Positions 34,702-43,707 of a stretch of 64,000 bases of DNA are shown here, one piece after another. This DNA comes from Planotetraspora phitsanulokensis (GTDB lineage: Bacteria; Actinomycetota; Actinomycetes; Streptosporangiales; Streptosporangiaceae). Each line of letters begins with the position of its first letter. The stretch's first letter is position 1. The notes under the pieces were generated by a model, which was not told where the DNA came from, made no database searches, and worked only from the letters and a program-made list of their open reading frames with translations. The DNA lies in contig NZ_BOOP01000037.1 in assembly GCF_016863295.1 (NCBI RefSeq), positions 62,001-126,000 of the forward strand. The letters run 5' to 3'. The position numbers and the translations under genes are program-made.

Positions 34702-35454
34702 ATGGGTCACGAGTTCGAGCTGCGCAAGGAAATCGAGCTGGACGCGACCCCCGAACAGGTGTGGGACGCCATCGCCACCGGCCCGGGAGTCGACTCCTGG
34801 TTCATGGGCCGCAACGAGATCGAACCGCACGAAGGCGGCGCGGTCCGGATGACCATCGCGGGGCACACCGACGAGTCCACGATCACGGCGTGGGAGCCCA
34901 TGAAACGGCTCGCTCACCGCAGCCCCGTCGGGGACGACGGCGCGTTCATGGCCTTCGAGTACCTCATCGAGGGGCGTGCCGGTGGCAGCACCGTGCTGCG
35001 GATGGTCCAGAGCGGAGTGCTCGGCGGCGACTGGGAGACCGAGTACGACGCGCTGAACGAAGGCTGGGACGTCTACCTCCACAGCCTGGCCCAGTACCTC
35101 GCGCACTTCCCCGGCCGCCGCGCGGCCGTGGTCACGATCATCAAGCCGCAGGCGGCCGATCGCGACAAGGCATGGACCGCGATCAAGGCGGAGCTCGGCG
35201 TGACCGACGAGATCGCTGTGGGCGACCGGGTGCACCTGACGATCGACGGGGCACCGCCGGTCGAGGGGGTCGTCGACTACGACGGCCTGCCCACCTTCAT
35301 CGGCGTGCGGTCCGCCGACGGGCTCTACCGTTTCATCCACTCCGGGCCGCTGCGCGGGGACGTGGTGGTCCTCGGGCACCACATCTATTCGGACGTGGAC
35401 CCCGAACCGGCCCAGCAGGCCTGGCAGTCCTGGCTGGACAGGGTGTTCGCCTAG
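34702..35454 (+). CDS. SRPBCC/AHSA1-domain protein
   Basis: 250 aa. The SRPBCC (START-like) domain occupies residues 1-150 with LDATPEQVWDAIATGPGVDS, WFMGRNEIEPHEGG and FEYLIEGRAGGSTVLRMV; the C-terminal 100 aa form a second, uncharacterised module. These proteins bind hydrophobic ligands or act as Hsp90 co-chaperone-like factors. It has a GGGGAG ribosome site. It is convergent and overlapping by 4 nt with an ArsR gene, and closely resembles the protein encoded at 60.6-61.3 kb. Confidence 0.87.
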   Translation: MGHEFELRKEIELDATPEQVWDAIATGPGVDSWFMGRNEIEPHEGGAVRMTIAGHTDESTITAWEPMKRLAHRSPVGDDGAFMAFEYLIEGRAGGSTVLRMVQSGVLGGDWETEYDALNEGWDVYLHSLAQYLAHFPGRRAAVVTIIKPQAADRDKAWTAIKAELGVTDEIAVGDRVHLTIDGAPPVEGVVDYDGLPTFIGVRSADGLYRFIHSGPLRGDVVVLGHHIYSDVDPEPAQQAWQSWLDRVFA

Positions 35455-35864
35455 GGAGTGACCGATGTCCCGTCGTCCGGGGAGCCGCCCGTCTCCCCGG
35501 ACGTCTCCCTGTCCGTGCTCCCGGCCGCCTCGCCTGCCGTACGGCGGGCCCGGCGACCCCGGGCGATCTCGGTGCCGAGCGCGTCGAGCCGCTGGGTCCA
35601 GAACCGGCGGAAGGGCCCCAGCCACACGTCGACCTCCTGCAAGGGCGCGGGGTCGACGGCGTAGAGGCGTCGTGTGCCGGCGGCCCGCACGGTGGCGAAC
35701 CCGCTCTCCCTGAGCACGCGCAGGTGTTGCGACACCCCGGGCTGGGAGATTCCGAACTCGTCCTGGACGATCGCGCCGATCTCACCGGCCGAGCGCTCGC
35801 CGCCTGCGAGCAGTTCCAGGATCCGCCGCCTCACCGGGTCTCCGAGAACGTCGAACGCGTGCAT
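35451..35864 (-). CDS. ArsR-family regulator
   Basis: 137 aa. Winged helix: MHAFDVLGDPVRRRILELLA, then FGISQPGVSQHLRVLRESGF and TRRLYAVDP. No metal-binding cysteines are seen, as usual in ArsR proteins paired with SRPBCC genes. The C-terminus is a Thr/Ser/Gly-rich tail. Upstream an AT-rich TATATAA promoter lies between AGTTG and CAACT half-sites (about 35878-35901), a possible autoregulatory operator. It faces the SRPBCC gene tail to tail. Confidence 0.9.
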   Translation of the reverse strand: MHAFDVLGDPVRRRILELLAGGERSAGEIGAIVQDEFGISQPGVSQHLRVLRESGFATVRAAGTRRLYAVDPAPLQEVDVWLGPFRRFWTQRLDALGTEIARGRRARRTAGEAAGSTDRETSGETGGSPDDGTSVTP

Positions 35865-35934
35865 GAACGCAGCGTCTCAGTTGCGGCTTATATAAATCAA
35901 CTTCGAAACTTGCCGTCCGGCCCGGAAACAGGCA

Positions 35935-35965
35935 AAGCGCGCCCGGAGTGATTCCGGGCGCGCTT
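35935..35965 (-). terminator. terminator hairpin of the CHAP gene
   Basis: 13-bp perfect arms (35935-35947 and 35953-35965; AAGCGCGCCCGGA and its complement) with a 5-nt loop, 25 nt beyond the CHAP stop codon. Confidence 0.8.
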
Positions 35966-35989
35966 CGTCCGTGATCCGATCGGATCCGA

Positions 35990-36658
35990 TCAGGCGCTGT
36001 CGCTCGCCGTGTAGTACGGGTAGCCGTAGCCGGTGACGCTCGAGGTTGGCCGGGTGCGGATCTCCACGGCGCCGTTGCCCGTGTTGCCCTCAACCGTCTT
36101 GATCGTTCCGTCGCCGTTGTCCTTGATGACGAAGCCGACGTGGTCGATCCCGTCGATGCTCTTGCTGCCGCTCCAGCTGAAGAACACCACTGCGCCCGGC
36201 TTGGGCACGGCGCCCCACCGGTTGTTCTGCGCGAACCACCGCGCGTGCGCGACGGTGTAGGCGTCCCATCCCATGACCGGGCGGATGCCGAGCTGGTTGC
36301 CGACCCAGGAGACGAACATGTCGCACCAGGGAGCGTTGGCGTAGTCGGCCAGGGCCCCGCCGTCGCGGGCCATGGTCTCCTTCGCGCGTGGCGAGGACAT
36401 GTACCAGGCCTGGAACTTCGTGCCGCCGCCGAGGGCGTTCTCACGCACGCCGACCTGGCTTTCTGCCAGCTTCAGCAGTTGAGACGGGCTGACCTTGGGC
36501 AGCCCCGCCGCCTCCTTGGCCAGAGGCGTCGTGCCGCCGGCCACGATGTGGTCGGCGCTCTGGGCGTGAGCCGTTGCCGCCACCGGTCCGACCGCCACCG
36601 CAGAAGCGAGGGCGCCGGTCACTAGGGCAGCGCGAATACAGGTCTTCAGGGCTCGCAT
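35990..36658 (-). CDS. secreted CHAP-domain peptidoglycan hydrolase
   Basis: 222 aa. A signal peptide (ALVTGALASAVAVGPVAATA, cleavage near AHA-QS, residue 33) is followed by a helical linker and a CHAP amidase/peptidase domain with APWCDMFVSW (C112), GIDHVGFVIKD (H173) and VEGNTGN (E190/N192). The enzyme would cleave peptide or amide bonds in peptidoglycan outside the cell. The gene is single, has a terminator behind it and a ydaO riboswitch in its leader, tying its expression to c-di-AMP as for other actinomycete wall hydrolases. Confidence 0.9.
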   Translation of the reverse strand: MRALKTCIRAALVTGALASAVAVGPVAATAHAQSADHIVAGGTTPLAKEAAGLPKVSPSQLLKLAESQVGVRENALGGGTKFQAWYMSSPRAKETMARDGGALADYANAPWCDMFVSWVGNQLGIRPVMGWDAYTVAHARWFAQNNRWGAVPKPGAVVFFSWSGSKSIDGIDHVGFVIKDNGDGTIKTVEGNTGNGAVEIRTRPTSSVTGYGYPYYTASDSA

Positions 36659-36671
36659 GCTGGGGTCTACT

Positions 36672-36810
36672 CCCTTGCTTCCAATCCGCCTACCGGGTTA
36701 GCTGACGGGTTCGGGCTGGAAGGCGCCCTACGGCACGAGATGTGCCGATTCACCCCAGGAGAGGTGGGTCCCCGGCTCCGCGTTGACGCGGACTCGGCGG
36801 TGACGGTCTC
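36672..36810 (-). ncRNA. ydaO/c-di-AMP riboswitch
   Basis: On the minus strand the leader contains, in order, CCGAGTCCGCGTCAACGCGG, GCCGGGGACCCA, GGGGTGAATCGG, GTAGGGCG and CCGAACCCGTCAGCTAACCC followed by GGTAGGCG and GGAAG, the conserved blocks of the ydaO class. In this class c-di-AMP binding terminates or blocks expression. It ends about 14 nt before the CHAP start; limits are approximate. Confidence 0.85.
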
Positions 36811-37134
36811 CCTTGTCGGAAGGACCGTCATCCGATGGGCAAACCTGATTTTTCCTAATGAAACGGACAGGTATGCCTTGAGTTACCTAAAAGGTAATAG
36901 ACGCATCCATACCGGTCAAGTAAGGGCAAGTCAGATTTTACCTGTCAGGGGTTGGGTAAACGCCCGGACGATCGGACGTGGCAGATCGTCCGCCCCGTCC
37001 GCCGGGCAAGGGGAATCGGGTAAAGCGCCGAGGGATCGCCCCTCAGCAGGCCCGCGTTTTACGGTTTTCCGCCATCGGAGTCGGAGGTTCGCCTCCATGG
37101 TCGTCGCCCGGCCGCGTGCCTAGCGTTGACCGGC

Positions 37135-37622
37135 GTGATCAGTCTCAACGGATTGTGCAAACGCTACGGAGACCGGATGGTCGTCGACGACCTGACCCTG
37201 GATGTCAGACCCGGTACGGTCACCGGATTCCTCGGCCCCAACGGCGCGGGCAAATCGACGACGATGCGACTCGTCCTCGGGCTCGACCATCCCACCGCGG
37301 GCACCGCCCTGATCGGCGGCGTGCCGTACCACCGGATCAGGAACCCTCTGCGGAAGGTCGGCGCGCTCCTTGACGCCCGCGCGCTGCATCCCGGACGCAG
37401 CGGGCACGCCCACCTGACGGCGCTGGCACGCAGCAACGGGATCGCGCGCCGCCGCGTGGCGGAGGTCCTGGAGACGGTCGGGCTGGCGGACGCGGCGCGC
37501 AGGCGCGTCGGAGCCCTGTCCCTGGGGATGAGCCAGCGCCTCGGCATCGCGGCCGCACTGCTGGGCGACCCCGAGGTGCTGATGTTCGACGAACCCGTCA
37601 ACGGCCTCGATCCGGACGGCGT
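37135..37622 (+). pseudogene. truncated ABC-transporter ATPase (drug-export type)
   Basis: About 163 codons of a BcrA/DrrA-type ATPase: SLNGLCKRYGDRMVVDDLTL, Walker A GPNGAGKST, signature LSLGMSQRLG and Walker B VLMFDEPVNGLDPDGV. Immediately after Walker B the frame is lost and the next 460 bp read as a response regulator in another frame. The H-loop and C-terminal third are missing, so it is inactive. GTG 37135 (or TTG 37126) lies after a TAGCGT -10. Confidence 0.8.
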
Positions 37623-38086
37623 GCGAAGGGGTGCGGGCGGCACTGGAGATCCGCGAACGCCGGCCGGACGTCGGCGTGCTCGTGTTGTCGCAGTACGTGG
37701 AGAAGACGTACGCGGCCACGCTCCTGGCGGGCACCGGCGGAGGGCTGGGTTACCTGCTCAAGGACCGGGTCTCCGAAGTCTCCGACTTCCTGGACTCCCT
37801 CACGCGGGTGCGTGCGGGCGAGACGGTCTTCGACCCCGAGGTCGTCCGCCAACTGCTCGCCCGCACCACCCACGCCGACCCGCTGAGCGGGCTGAGCCTG
37901 CGCGAGACCGAGGTGCTGAGACACCTCGCGCAGGGCTACGTCAACGCGGCGATCGCCGAACGCCTGCACGTGTCTCTCAGCACCGTCGAAAAGCACGTCA
38001 ACGCCATCATGGACAAGCTCGACCTGCCGCGTGATCCCAGCTACAGCCGCAGGGTGCTCGCCATCCTGCGGTATCTCGACGGCTGA
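37622..38086 (+). pseudogene. truncated LuxR/NarL response regulator
   Basis: The reading frame EGVRAALEIRERRPDVGVLV continues through LSQYVEKTYAATLL, YLLKDRV (receiver end) and the LuxR HTH LSLRETEVLRHLAQGYVNAA with STVEKHVNAIMDKL. The first ~60 residues of the receiver, including the phospho-acceptor Asp, are absent. It is joined out of frame to the ABC ATPase, as expected if a deletion removed the permease, kinase and receiver start. ATG or GTG starts inside could still yield the HTH. Confidence 0.75.
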
Positions 38087-38093
38087 GGTGCCG

Positions 38094-39446
38094 TCAGCGC
38101 CAGCCCTGCGGGTCGACGCCTCCCGGCACCGGAGCGGCCGTGTCGTACGGCTCCCGCGTGAAGACGAACGTGTTGAGGTCCAGGTGCGCGCCGCCCGCGG
38201 TCCTGACGACCCGCAGTGTCTCGCCCGCGTAGTAGCCGTCCAGCCCGAACCAGGTGCCGTCGGCCTGGGCGGCGAAGCGCGAGGCCCGGCCCTGCCCGTT
38301 CACGGGGGTGAGCGACAGCCCCCGCTGCGGCAGCACGCGGCAGACGTACGCCGTCGGACCCCAGAACCACGGCCCGGTCAGCGCCAGCAGGTCGTCGTCG
38401 GCCGGGGCCGGCGACCATTCCGCCGGCAACGGCGGCTCGTGCTTGGCCAGGATGTCCAGCAGGTCGGTCAGAAGCGAGGCGCGCACCCCCGAGGTGGTGT
38501 TCGCAAGGAACAGGACGCCCGTGCCGTCCGCCGGATCGGCCCAGACGGTGGCCAGGAAGCCCGGCATCGACCCGGTGTGCCCGGCGAGCCTGCGGGAGCC
38601 TGCCGGCCCGGTGTACCGGCTCAGCTGCAGGCCGAGACCGTACCCCCGCGTCCAGGAGTCTCCGTCCTCGACGGCGGCCGGCTCGCGCATCTCGGCGACC
38701 GTCTCGGGCCGCAGCACGCCGCCGGTGTCGCCGCCGACGAACGCCGCCCACCGGGCGAGGTCGGTCGCCGTCGACCAGAGCTGACCGGCCGGAGCCATGG
38801 CCCCGTGGTCGTTCTCCGGCTCGGGAAGCAGCACGTCGGCCCAGGGGTGCACGGCGAAGCCGGTCGCGTGCGGCGGGCGCGGACGCGTGGTGGTGTCGCG
38901 CATGCCGAGCGGCTCCAGGACCTCCTCCTGCAGGGCCTGTTCCCACGGGGCCGAGCGCCTGCGCGCGACGATCTCGCCGAGCAGGGCGAAGCCGACGTTC
39001 GAGTAGTGGTAGCGGCGGCCGGGCCGGTGCCGGGCCGACTCCGCTCCGAGGGCGCCGATGAGCTCGGCCGCGGGGACTCCGGGGGTGCGCTCCCACCACT
39101 CGCCCGGCGACTCGGCGGTCAGCCCGGCGGTGTGGGACAGCAGCTGGGCGATCGTCACGTCGCCGACCGGCGTTCCCGGCAGGTGCTTGTCCAGGGGATC
39201 GAGCAGGTCGAGATGTCCCTCGTCGCGCAGGCGCATGATCAGGACCGCGACCATGCTCTTGGTGATCGATCCGATGCGGTACTGCGTGTCCTCGCCGGGC
39301 CGCTCCCCGCCGACCCGTCCGCGACCGCCGAACCAGGCGACCTCGCCCTCCCGGACCAGCGCCGCCACCATCGACGGAACGCGTGATTCCGCCTGCTCCA
39401 CCGCCAGTCTCCGCAGCAACGCGCGAGCCGTGCCCTCCAGAACCAT
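38094..39446 (-). CDS. serine hydrolase, beta-lactamase/class C (esterase) family
   Basis: 450 aa. The catalytic motifs of class C beta-lactamase-like serine hydrolases are present: SITK (S60, K63), YSN (Y148) and the HTG triad-equivalent GHTGSMPG. The last ~100 aa (TGPWFWGPTAYVCRV..) form the extra C-terminal beta-barrel often found in these esterases/peptidases. No signal peptide is evident, so it may be cytoplasmic. ATG at 39446 has GGAGG about 9 nt upstream. Substrate is not predictable. Confidence 0.87.
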   Translation of the reverse strand: MVLEGTARALLRRLAVEQAESRVPSMVAALVREGEVAWFGGRGRVGGERPGEDTQYRIGSITKSMVAVLIMRLRDEGHLDLLDPLDKHLPGTPVGDVTIAQLLSHTAGLTAESPGEWWERTPGVPAAELIGALGAESARHRPGRRYHYSNVGFALLGEIVARRRSAPWEQALQEEVLEPLGMRDTTTRPRPPHATGFAVHPWADVLLPEPENDHGAMAPAGQLWSTATDLARWAAFVGGDTGGVLRPETVAEMREPAAVEDGDSWTRGYGLGLQLSRYTGPAGSRRLAGHTGSMPGFLATVWADPADGTGVLFLANTTSGVRASLLTDLLDILAKHEPPLPAEWSPAPADDDLLALTGPWFWGPTAYVCRVLPQRGLSLTPVNGQGRASRFAAQADGTWFGLDGYYAGETLRVVRTAGGAHLDLNTFVFTREPYDTAAPVPGGVDPQGWR

Positions 39447-39573
39447 CTTCGCGACCCTCCCGTATCGTGATCGCTCCAGGTTAACGCCCTCGCGGAGCCC
39501 CGCCGCGGGTTCGCGCCGATCCCGTCGCAGGCGGGGCCGGTGGGGGCCCGTCCGCGCCGGATAACATCGGGCC

Positions 39574-40389
39574 ATGGCTGTGACCAGCGCACTCGGTGAA
39601 TATCTGCGGACGCGGCGCGAGCTCGTCCGGCCGGTCGAGGTCGGCCTTCCCGAGGGGGAGCGGCGCCGGGTGCCCGGCCTGCGGCGCGAGGAGGTCGCCC
39701 TGCTGGCCGGGATCAGCACCGAGTACTACCTGCGGCTCGAGCAGGGTCGCGACCACCACCCGTCCGGCCAGATCCTCGACTGCCTCGCGAAGGCGTTGCG
39801 GCTGGACACCGAGGCCTCGGCGTACCTGCACGACCTCGCGCGTCCGGCGCCGCGCGGGCGCCGCCCGGAACGTCCCGAACAGGTCGCCGACGGCGTGCGG
39901 AACCTGATCGCCAACTGGACGACGACACCGGCGTTCGTCCACGGCCGCACCGGGGACGTCCTGGCGGCCAACCCGATGGCAGTGGCGTTGTCACCCCACT
40001 TCGCGCCCGGCTCCAACACCCTGCGGGCGGCCTTCCTCGAACCGGAGATGCGCGTCTTCTTCCGGGACTGGGACGAGATGACCGCCAAGGTCGTGCCGTA
40101 CCTGCGGTCGGTGATCGGGGCCCACGCCGACGACCCGCGCCTGGCCGGCCTCATCGAGGAGCTGAGCCTGGGCAGCGAACGTTTCCGCACGTTGTGGGCC
40201 CGTCACGACGTCCGGCACAAGACCAGCGGCCTGACCTGGGTGCTGCACCCGAGGGTCGGCCCTCTCGACCTGCGCTATGAGAAGCTCGGCCTCGCCGCAG
40301 CCGGTCAGATGCTGATCACCTACCACGCCGATCCCGGCTCGAAGTCGGAGCGGCGGCTGCGTCTGCTCGCCTCACCGGCGGCTCCGTAA
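39574..40389 (+). CDS. XRE-family regulator with MmyB-like ligand domain
   Basis: 271 aa. The N-terminal HTH (VPGLRREEVALLAGISTEYY) and the C-terminal MmyB-type domain (PAFVHGRTGDVLAANPMAVA, then WDEMTAKVVPYLRSVIGAHA) are typical of streptomycete-type regulators next to dehydrogenases or hydrolases. The ATG follows TAACAT by 6 nt, consistent with a leaderless transcript. It is divergent from the serine hydrolase, which it may control. Confidence 0.9.
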   Translation: MAVTSALGEYLRTRRELVRPVEVGLPEGERRRVPGLRREEVALLAGISTEYYLRLEQGRDHHPSGQILDCLAKALRLDTEASAYLHDLARPAPRGRRPERPEQVADGVRNLIANWTTTPAFVHGRTGDVLAANPMAVALSPHFAPGSNTLRAAFLEPEMRVFFRDWDEMTAKVVPYLRSVIGAHADDPRLAGLIEELSLGSERFRTLWARHDVRHKTSGLTWVLHPRVGPLDLRYEKLGLAAAGQMLITYHADPGSKSERRLRLLASPAAP

Positions 40390-40466
40390 TCGCGAAGGCG
40401 CCGCGGGCGGCACTCGCCCTCGGCGGGTGAGCGCGCGTCCCCGGCCACTGCGGGACAATGCCGTCC

Positions 40467-42713
40467 ATGACCAATCCTCCCGGCGGCCCCTCCGGCGGGT
40501 CCGGCACCGGCTCCGAGGGCGGCAGACCGCCGGGCGCGGTCCTCGAGGCGGTCCTCGAACGGATCACCTACGCCAACGAGGAGACGGGCTACACGATCGC
40601 CAGGGTCGCCACCGAGCGCGGGGGCAACGAGCTGCTGACCGTCGTCGGCCCGCTGCTCGGTGCGCAGGTCGGCGAGTCGCTGCGGCTGACCGGCCGGTGG
40701 GGCTCCCATCCCCGGTACGGCAGGCAGTTCGAGGTGTGGTCCTACACCACGGTCCTGCCGGCCACGATCCAGGGAATCCAGCGTTACCTCGGCTCGGGGC
40801 TGATCAAGGGCATCGGGCCCAAGATGGCCGAGCGCATCGTGGACCATTTCGGCACCGACACCCTGCGGGTCATCGAGGAGGAACCGGCCCGACTCGTCGA
40901 GGTGCCGGGACTCGGCCCCAAGCGGACGAAGATGATCGGCGCGGCCTGGGAGGAGCAGAAGATCATCAAAGAGGTGATGATCTTTCTGCAGGGCGTCGGC
41001 GTCTCCACCTCGATCGCGGTGCGGATCTTCAAGCAGTACGGCGACGAGTCGATCGACGTGGTACGCAAGGAGCCCTACCGGCTCGCCGACGACGTGTGGG
41101 GCATCGGGTTCAAGACCGCCGACACCATCGCCCAGGCGGTGGGCATCCCGCACGACAGCCCGGAGCGGGTGAAGGCCGGCCTGCGCTACACGCTGTCGCA
41201 GGCGGCCGACGACGGCCACTGCTACCTCCCCGCGCCCAACCTTGTCGCTGACGCCGTGAAGATCCTCGAGGTGGCGCCCGACCTCACCTCCACCTGCCTC
41301 GACGAGCTCGTGGCCGAGGAGGGCGTGGTCCGTGAGGAGGTGCCCGTGGGGGAGGGCTCCGTGCCCGCGGTCTACCTGGTGCCCTTCCACCGCGCCGAGC
41401 TCTCGCTGGCGGGGACCCTGCGCGGGCTGCTCGGCTCCGGCCACGACCGGCTGAAGGCGTTCGCGGACGTCGACTGGCCCGCCGCCCTCGACTGGCTGCG
41501 CGGGAGGACCGGTTCCGAGCTCGCCCCCGAACAGGCCCAGGCCGTACGGCTGGCGCTGACGGAGAAGGTCGCCGTGCTCACCGGTGGTCCCGGCTGCGGT
41601 AAGAGCTTCACCGTCCGCTCCGTCGTCACGCTGGCGCGGGCCAAGCGGGCCAAGGTCATCCTCGCCGCCCCCACGGGCCGCGCCGCCAAGCGGCTGGCCG
41701 AGCTGACCGGCCACGAGGCCACCACCGTGCACCGGTTGCTGCAGCTGCGCCCGGGCGGCGACGCCACGTTCGACCGCGACAATCCGCTCGACGCCGACCT
41801 GGTCGTCGTCGACGAGGCGTCCATGCTCGACCTGCTGCTCGCCAACAAGCTGGCCAAGGCGGTCGCGCCCGGGGCGCATCTGCTGTTCGTCGGCGACGTC
41901 GACCAGCTCCCCTCGGTCGGCGCGGGCGAGGTCCTGCGTGACCTGCTGGCCGCTCCGGAGATCCCCCGTGTACGGCTCACGCAGATCTTCCGCCAGGCCC
42001 AGGAGTCGGGCGTGGTGGTCAACGCCCACCGGGTCAACACCGGTCAATCTCCACTGGTCCGGGACTTCCCGGACTTCTTCCTGTTCCCCTGCGAGGAGCC
42101 GGAGGAGATCGCCTCCCTGACGGTCGACGTGGTGGCACGGCGGATTCCGGCGAAGTTCGGCCTCAACCCGCGGCGCGACGTCCAGGTGCTCGCCCCGATG
42201 CACCGCGGAGCCGCCGGCGCGGGCGCACTCAACATCGCCCTGCAGGAGGCGCTGACGCCGTCACGTGAGGGCATGCCGGAACGCCGGTACGGCGGACGCG
42301 TCTTCCGCGTGGGCGACAAGGTCACCCAGCTGCGCAACAACTACGACAAGGGCGCCGCGGGGGTGTTCAACGGGACGGTCGGCGTGGTCACCGGCATGTC
42401 GCCGGAGGAGAGCAAGCTGACCGTCCTCACCGACGAGGACGAGAACGTCGACTACTCCTTCGACGAACTCGACGAGCTCGCCCACGCGTACGCGGTCAGC
42501 ATCCACCGGTCGCAGGGGAGCGAGTACCCGGCCGTGGTCATCCCGCTGGCGACCAGCGCGTGGATGATGCTGCAGCGCAATCTGCTCTACACCGCCATCA
42601 CGCGGGCGAAGAAACTGGTCGTCATCGTGGGTTCCCGGCGCGCGCTCGCGCAGGCCGTACGGACGAAGGGGGCGGGTCGCAGGCACACCGGCCTGACGCA
42701 TCGCCTCGACTAG
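40467..42713 (+). CDS. recD2: RecD2-like ATP-dependent DNA helicase
   Basis: 748 aa. N-terminal OB-like and helix-hairpin-helix region (GLIKGIGPKMAERIVDHFG, LVEVPGLGPKRTKMI), then SF1B helicase motifs: Walker A GGPGCGKS (about 372), LAAPTGRAAKRL, Walker B VVDEASM (about 450), GDVDQLPSVGAGEVL, RLTQIFRQA and the C-terminal SIHRSQGSEYPAVVIPL. Such stand-alone RecD2 proteins unwind DNA 5' to 3' in repair. The ATG at 40467 follows GACAAT by 7 nt (leaderless); ATG 40458 is an alternative. It is monocistronic. Confidence 0.9.
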   Translation: MTNPPGGPSGGSGTGSEGGRPPGAVLEAVLERITYANEETGYTIARVATERGGNELLTVVGPLLGAQVGESLRLTGRWGSHPRYGRQFEVWSYTTVLPATIQGIQRYLGSGLIKGIGPKMAERIVDHFGTDTLRVIEEEPARLVEVPGLGPKRTKMIGAAWEEQKIIKEVMIFLQGVGVSTSIAVRIFKQYGDESIDVVRKEPYRLADDVWGIGFKTADTIAQAVGIPHDSPERVKAGLRYTLSQAADDGHCYLPAPNLVADAVKILEVAPDLTSTCLDELVAEEGVVREEVPVGEGSVPAVYLVPFHRAELSLAGTLRGLLGSGHDRLKAFADVDWPAALDWLRGRTGSELAPEQAQAVRLALTEKVAVLTGGPGCGKSFTVRSVVTLARAKRAKVILAAPTGRAAKRLAELTGHEATTVHRLLQLRPGGDATFDRDNPLDADLVVVDEASMLDLLLANKLAKAVAPGAHLLFVGDVDQLPSVGAGEVLRDLLAAPEIPRVRLTQIFRQAQESGVVVNAHRVNTGQSPLVRDFPDFFLFPCEEPEEIASLTVDVVARRIPAKFGLNPRRDVQVLAPMHRGAAGAGALNIALQEALTPSREGMPERRYGGRVFRVGDKVTQLRNNYDKGAAGVFNGTVGVVTGMSPEESKLTVLTDEDENVDYSFDELDELAHAYAVSIHRSQGSEYPAVVIPLATSAWMMLQRNLLYTAITRAKKLVVIVGSRRALAQAVRTKGAGRRHTGLTHRLD

Positions 42714-42805
42714 CCGGTGCGGCAACGAGCCCGGCCGCGCTCCTGGATGAGATCCGCGCCGCCGCCGGGGAGCTCGCCCGATGACGCCGCGCACCGAGAT
42801 GCCCG

Positions 42806-43261
42806 TCAGGCCTCCTGACGCCGGAGTTCTGCCTCCAGCGCGGTGAGCTGTTCGAGCGTCCCCTGCTCTCGCCAGGCCGGCTGCTCGTGCCCGTCGAGGA
42901 ACGTGCCCTGCTCGGTGAGCACCAACCGGGTGCCCTCACCCTCGGGGGACAGTTCCACCGCCGTGACGGACACCGTGGCCACGTCGTCCCCCGACATGAG
43001 GACGGAGGCGCAGACGATCCGCTGGTCGGCGATGATGTCGTGATACACGGACTCGAACGTCAGCACCGAGCCGTCCTCCCCGCGTCCACGGGCGAGCTCC
43101 CTGCCTCCGACGCGGAAGTCGAGCTCGTGCTCGGCCGCGGGGCCGGCGAACCAGCGGCCCTTGGCGTCGGGGTCGGCCCAGGCGGCGAAGACGCGGGCCG
43201 GTGACGCGTCGTAGACGCGCTCGAGGGTGAACGTGGTGTTGATGACCGACCGGTCGCTCAT
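42806..43261 (-). CDS. SRPBCC/AHSA1-domain protein, ArsR-coupled
   Basis: 151 aa. START-like fold with FTLERVYDASPARVFAAWAD, RWFAGPAAEHELDFRVGGRE and a C-terminal LVLTEQGTFLDGHEQPAW, the pattern of AHSA1-type proteins co-transcribed with ArsR regulators. The role is unknown. ATG 43261 overlaps the ArsR stop (ATGA) and has GGAG upstream. Confidence 0.9.
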   Translation of the reverse strand: MSDRSVINTTFTLERVYDASPARVFAAWADPDAKGRWFAGPAAEHELDFRVGGRELARGRGEDGSVLTFESVYHDIIADQRIVCASVLMSGDDVATVSVTAVELSPEGEGTRLVLTEQGTFLDGHEQPAWREQGTLEQLTALEAELRRQEA

Positions 43262-43629
43262 GATGTGCTCCTGTTCTCGGGTGCCTGATCTGGTGCCTGT
43301 GGCGTGTCGGCCAGGTAGTCGCCGAGGCGGTCGAGGCCGCGTTCCCAGGACGTGCGCCGCCCCGCGATCCACTCCTCCGCGGCCCGTAGGCCCTCCGGCT
43401 GGATGTGGCACGTGCGGACCCGGCCCGACTTGCCGGACCTGACCAGTCCGCACGCCTCGAGCACCTGCAGATGCTGCATGACCGCCGGCAGGGACATCTC
43501 CAGGGGCCTGGCCAGGTCGCTCACCGAGGCCGGCCCGCGGACCAGCCGCTCGACCATGCTCCGGCGGGTCTCGTCCGCCAGCGCCTGGAAGATCCGGTCC
43601 AACTCATAGTTAGGCACGTACTTAACCAT
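43258..43629 (-). CDS. ArsR-family regulator
   Basis: 123 aa from ATG 43629. HTH: FQALADETRRSMVERLV, SVSDLARPLEMSLPAVMQHL, VLEACGLVRSGKSGRVRTC. The start is uncertain: GAGGGG touches the ATG directly, whereas a GTG four codons on is 12 nt away. It is the first gene of the ArsR-SRPBCC operon and probably represses it via the palindrome just upstream. Confidence 0.88.
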   Translation of the reverse strand: MVKYVPNYELDRIFQALADETRRSMVERLVRGPASVSDLARPLEMSLPAVMQHLQVLEACGLVRSGKSGRVRTCHIQPEGLRAAEEWIAGRRTSWERGLDRLGDYLADTPQAPDQAPENRSTS

Positions 43630-43644
43630 CCCCTCGAGCGGCTC

Positions 43645-43670
43645 AATAGTCAAGCAGTTGCTTAACTATT
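43645..43670 (-). promoter_or_regulatory. ArsR operator palindrome
   Basis: Arms AATAGTCAAGCA (43645-43656) and TGCTTAACTATT (43659-43670), 12 bp with one mismatch and a 2-nt centre, lie 16 nt before the ArsR start. The AT-rich sequence stands out from its surroundings. Confidence 0.65.
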
Positions 43671-43707
43671 TCTGGATGGTTCGCGGAGGTTGGAACTCAC
43701 GCCGTGG

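Noticed and set aside
34549-35625. long upstream extension of the third ECF42 frame
   Set aside because: It is antisense to the SRPBCC gene; the sigma family starts near 34548.
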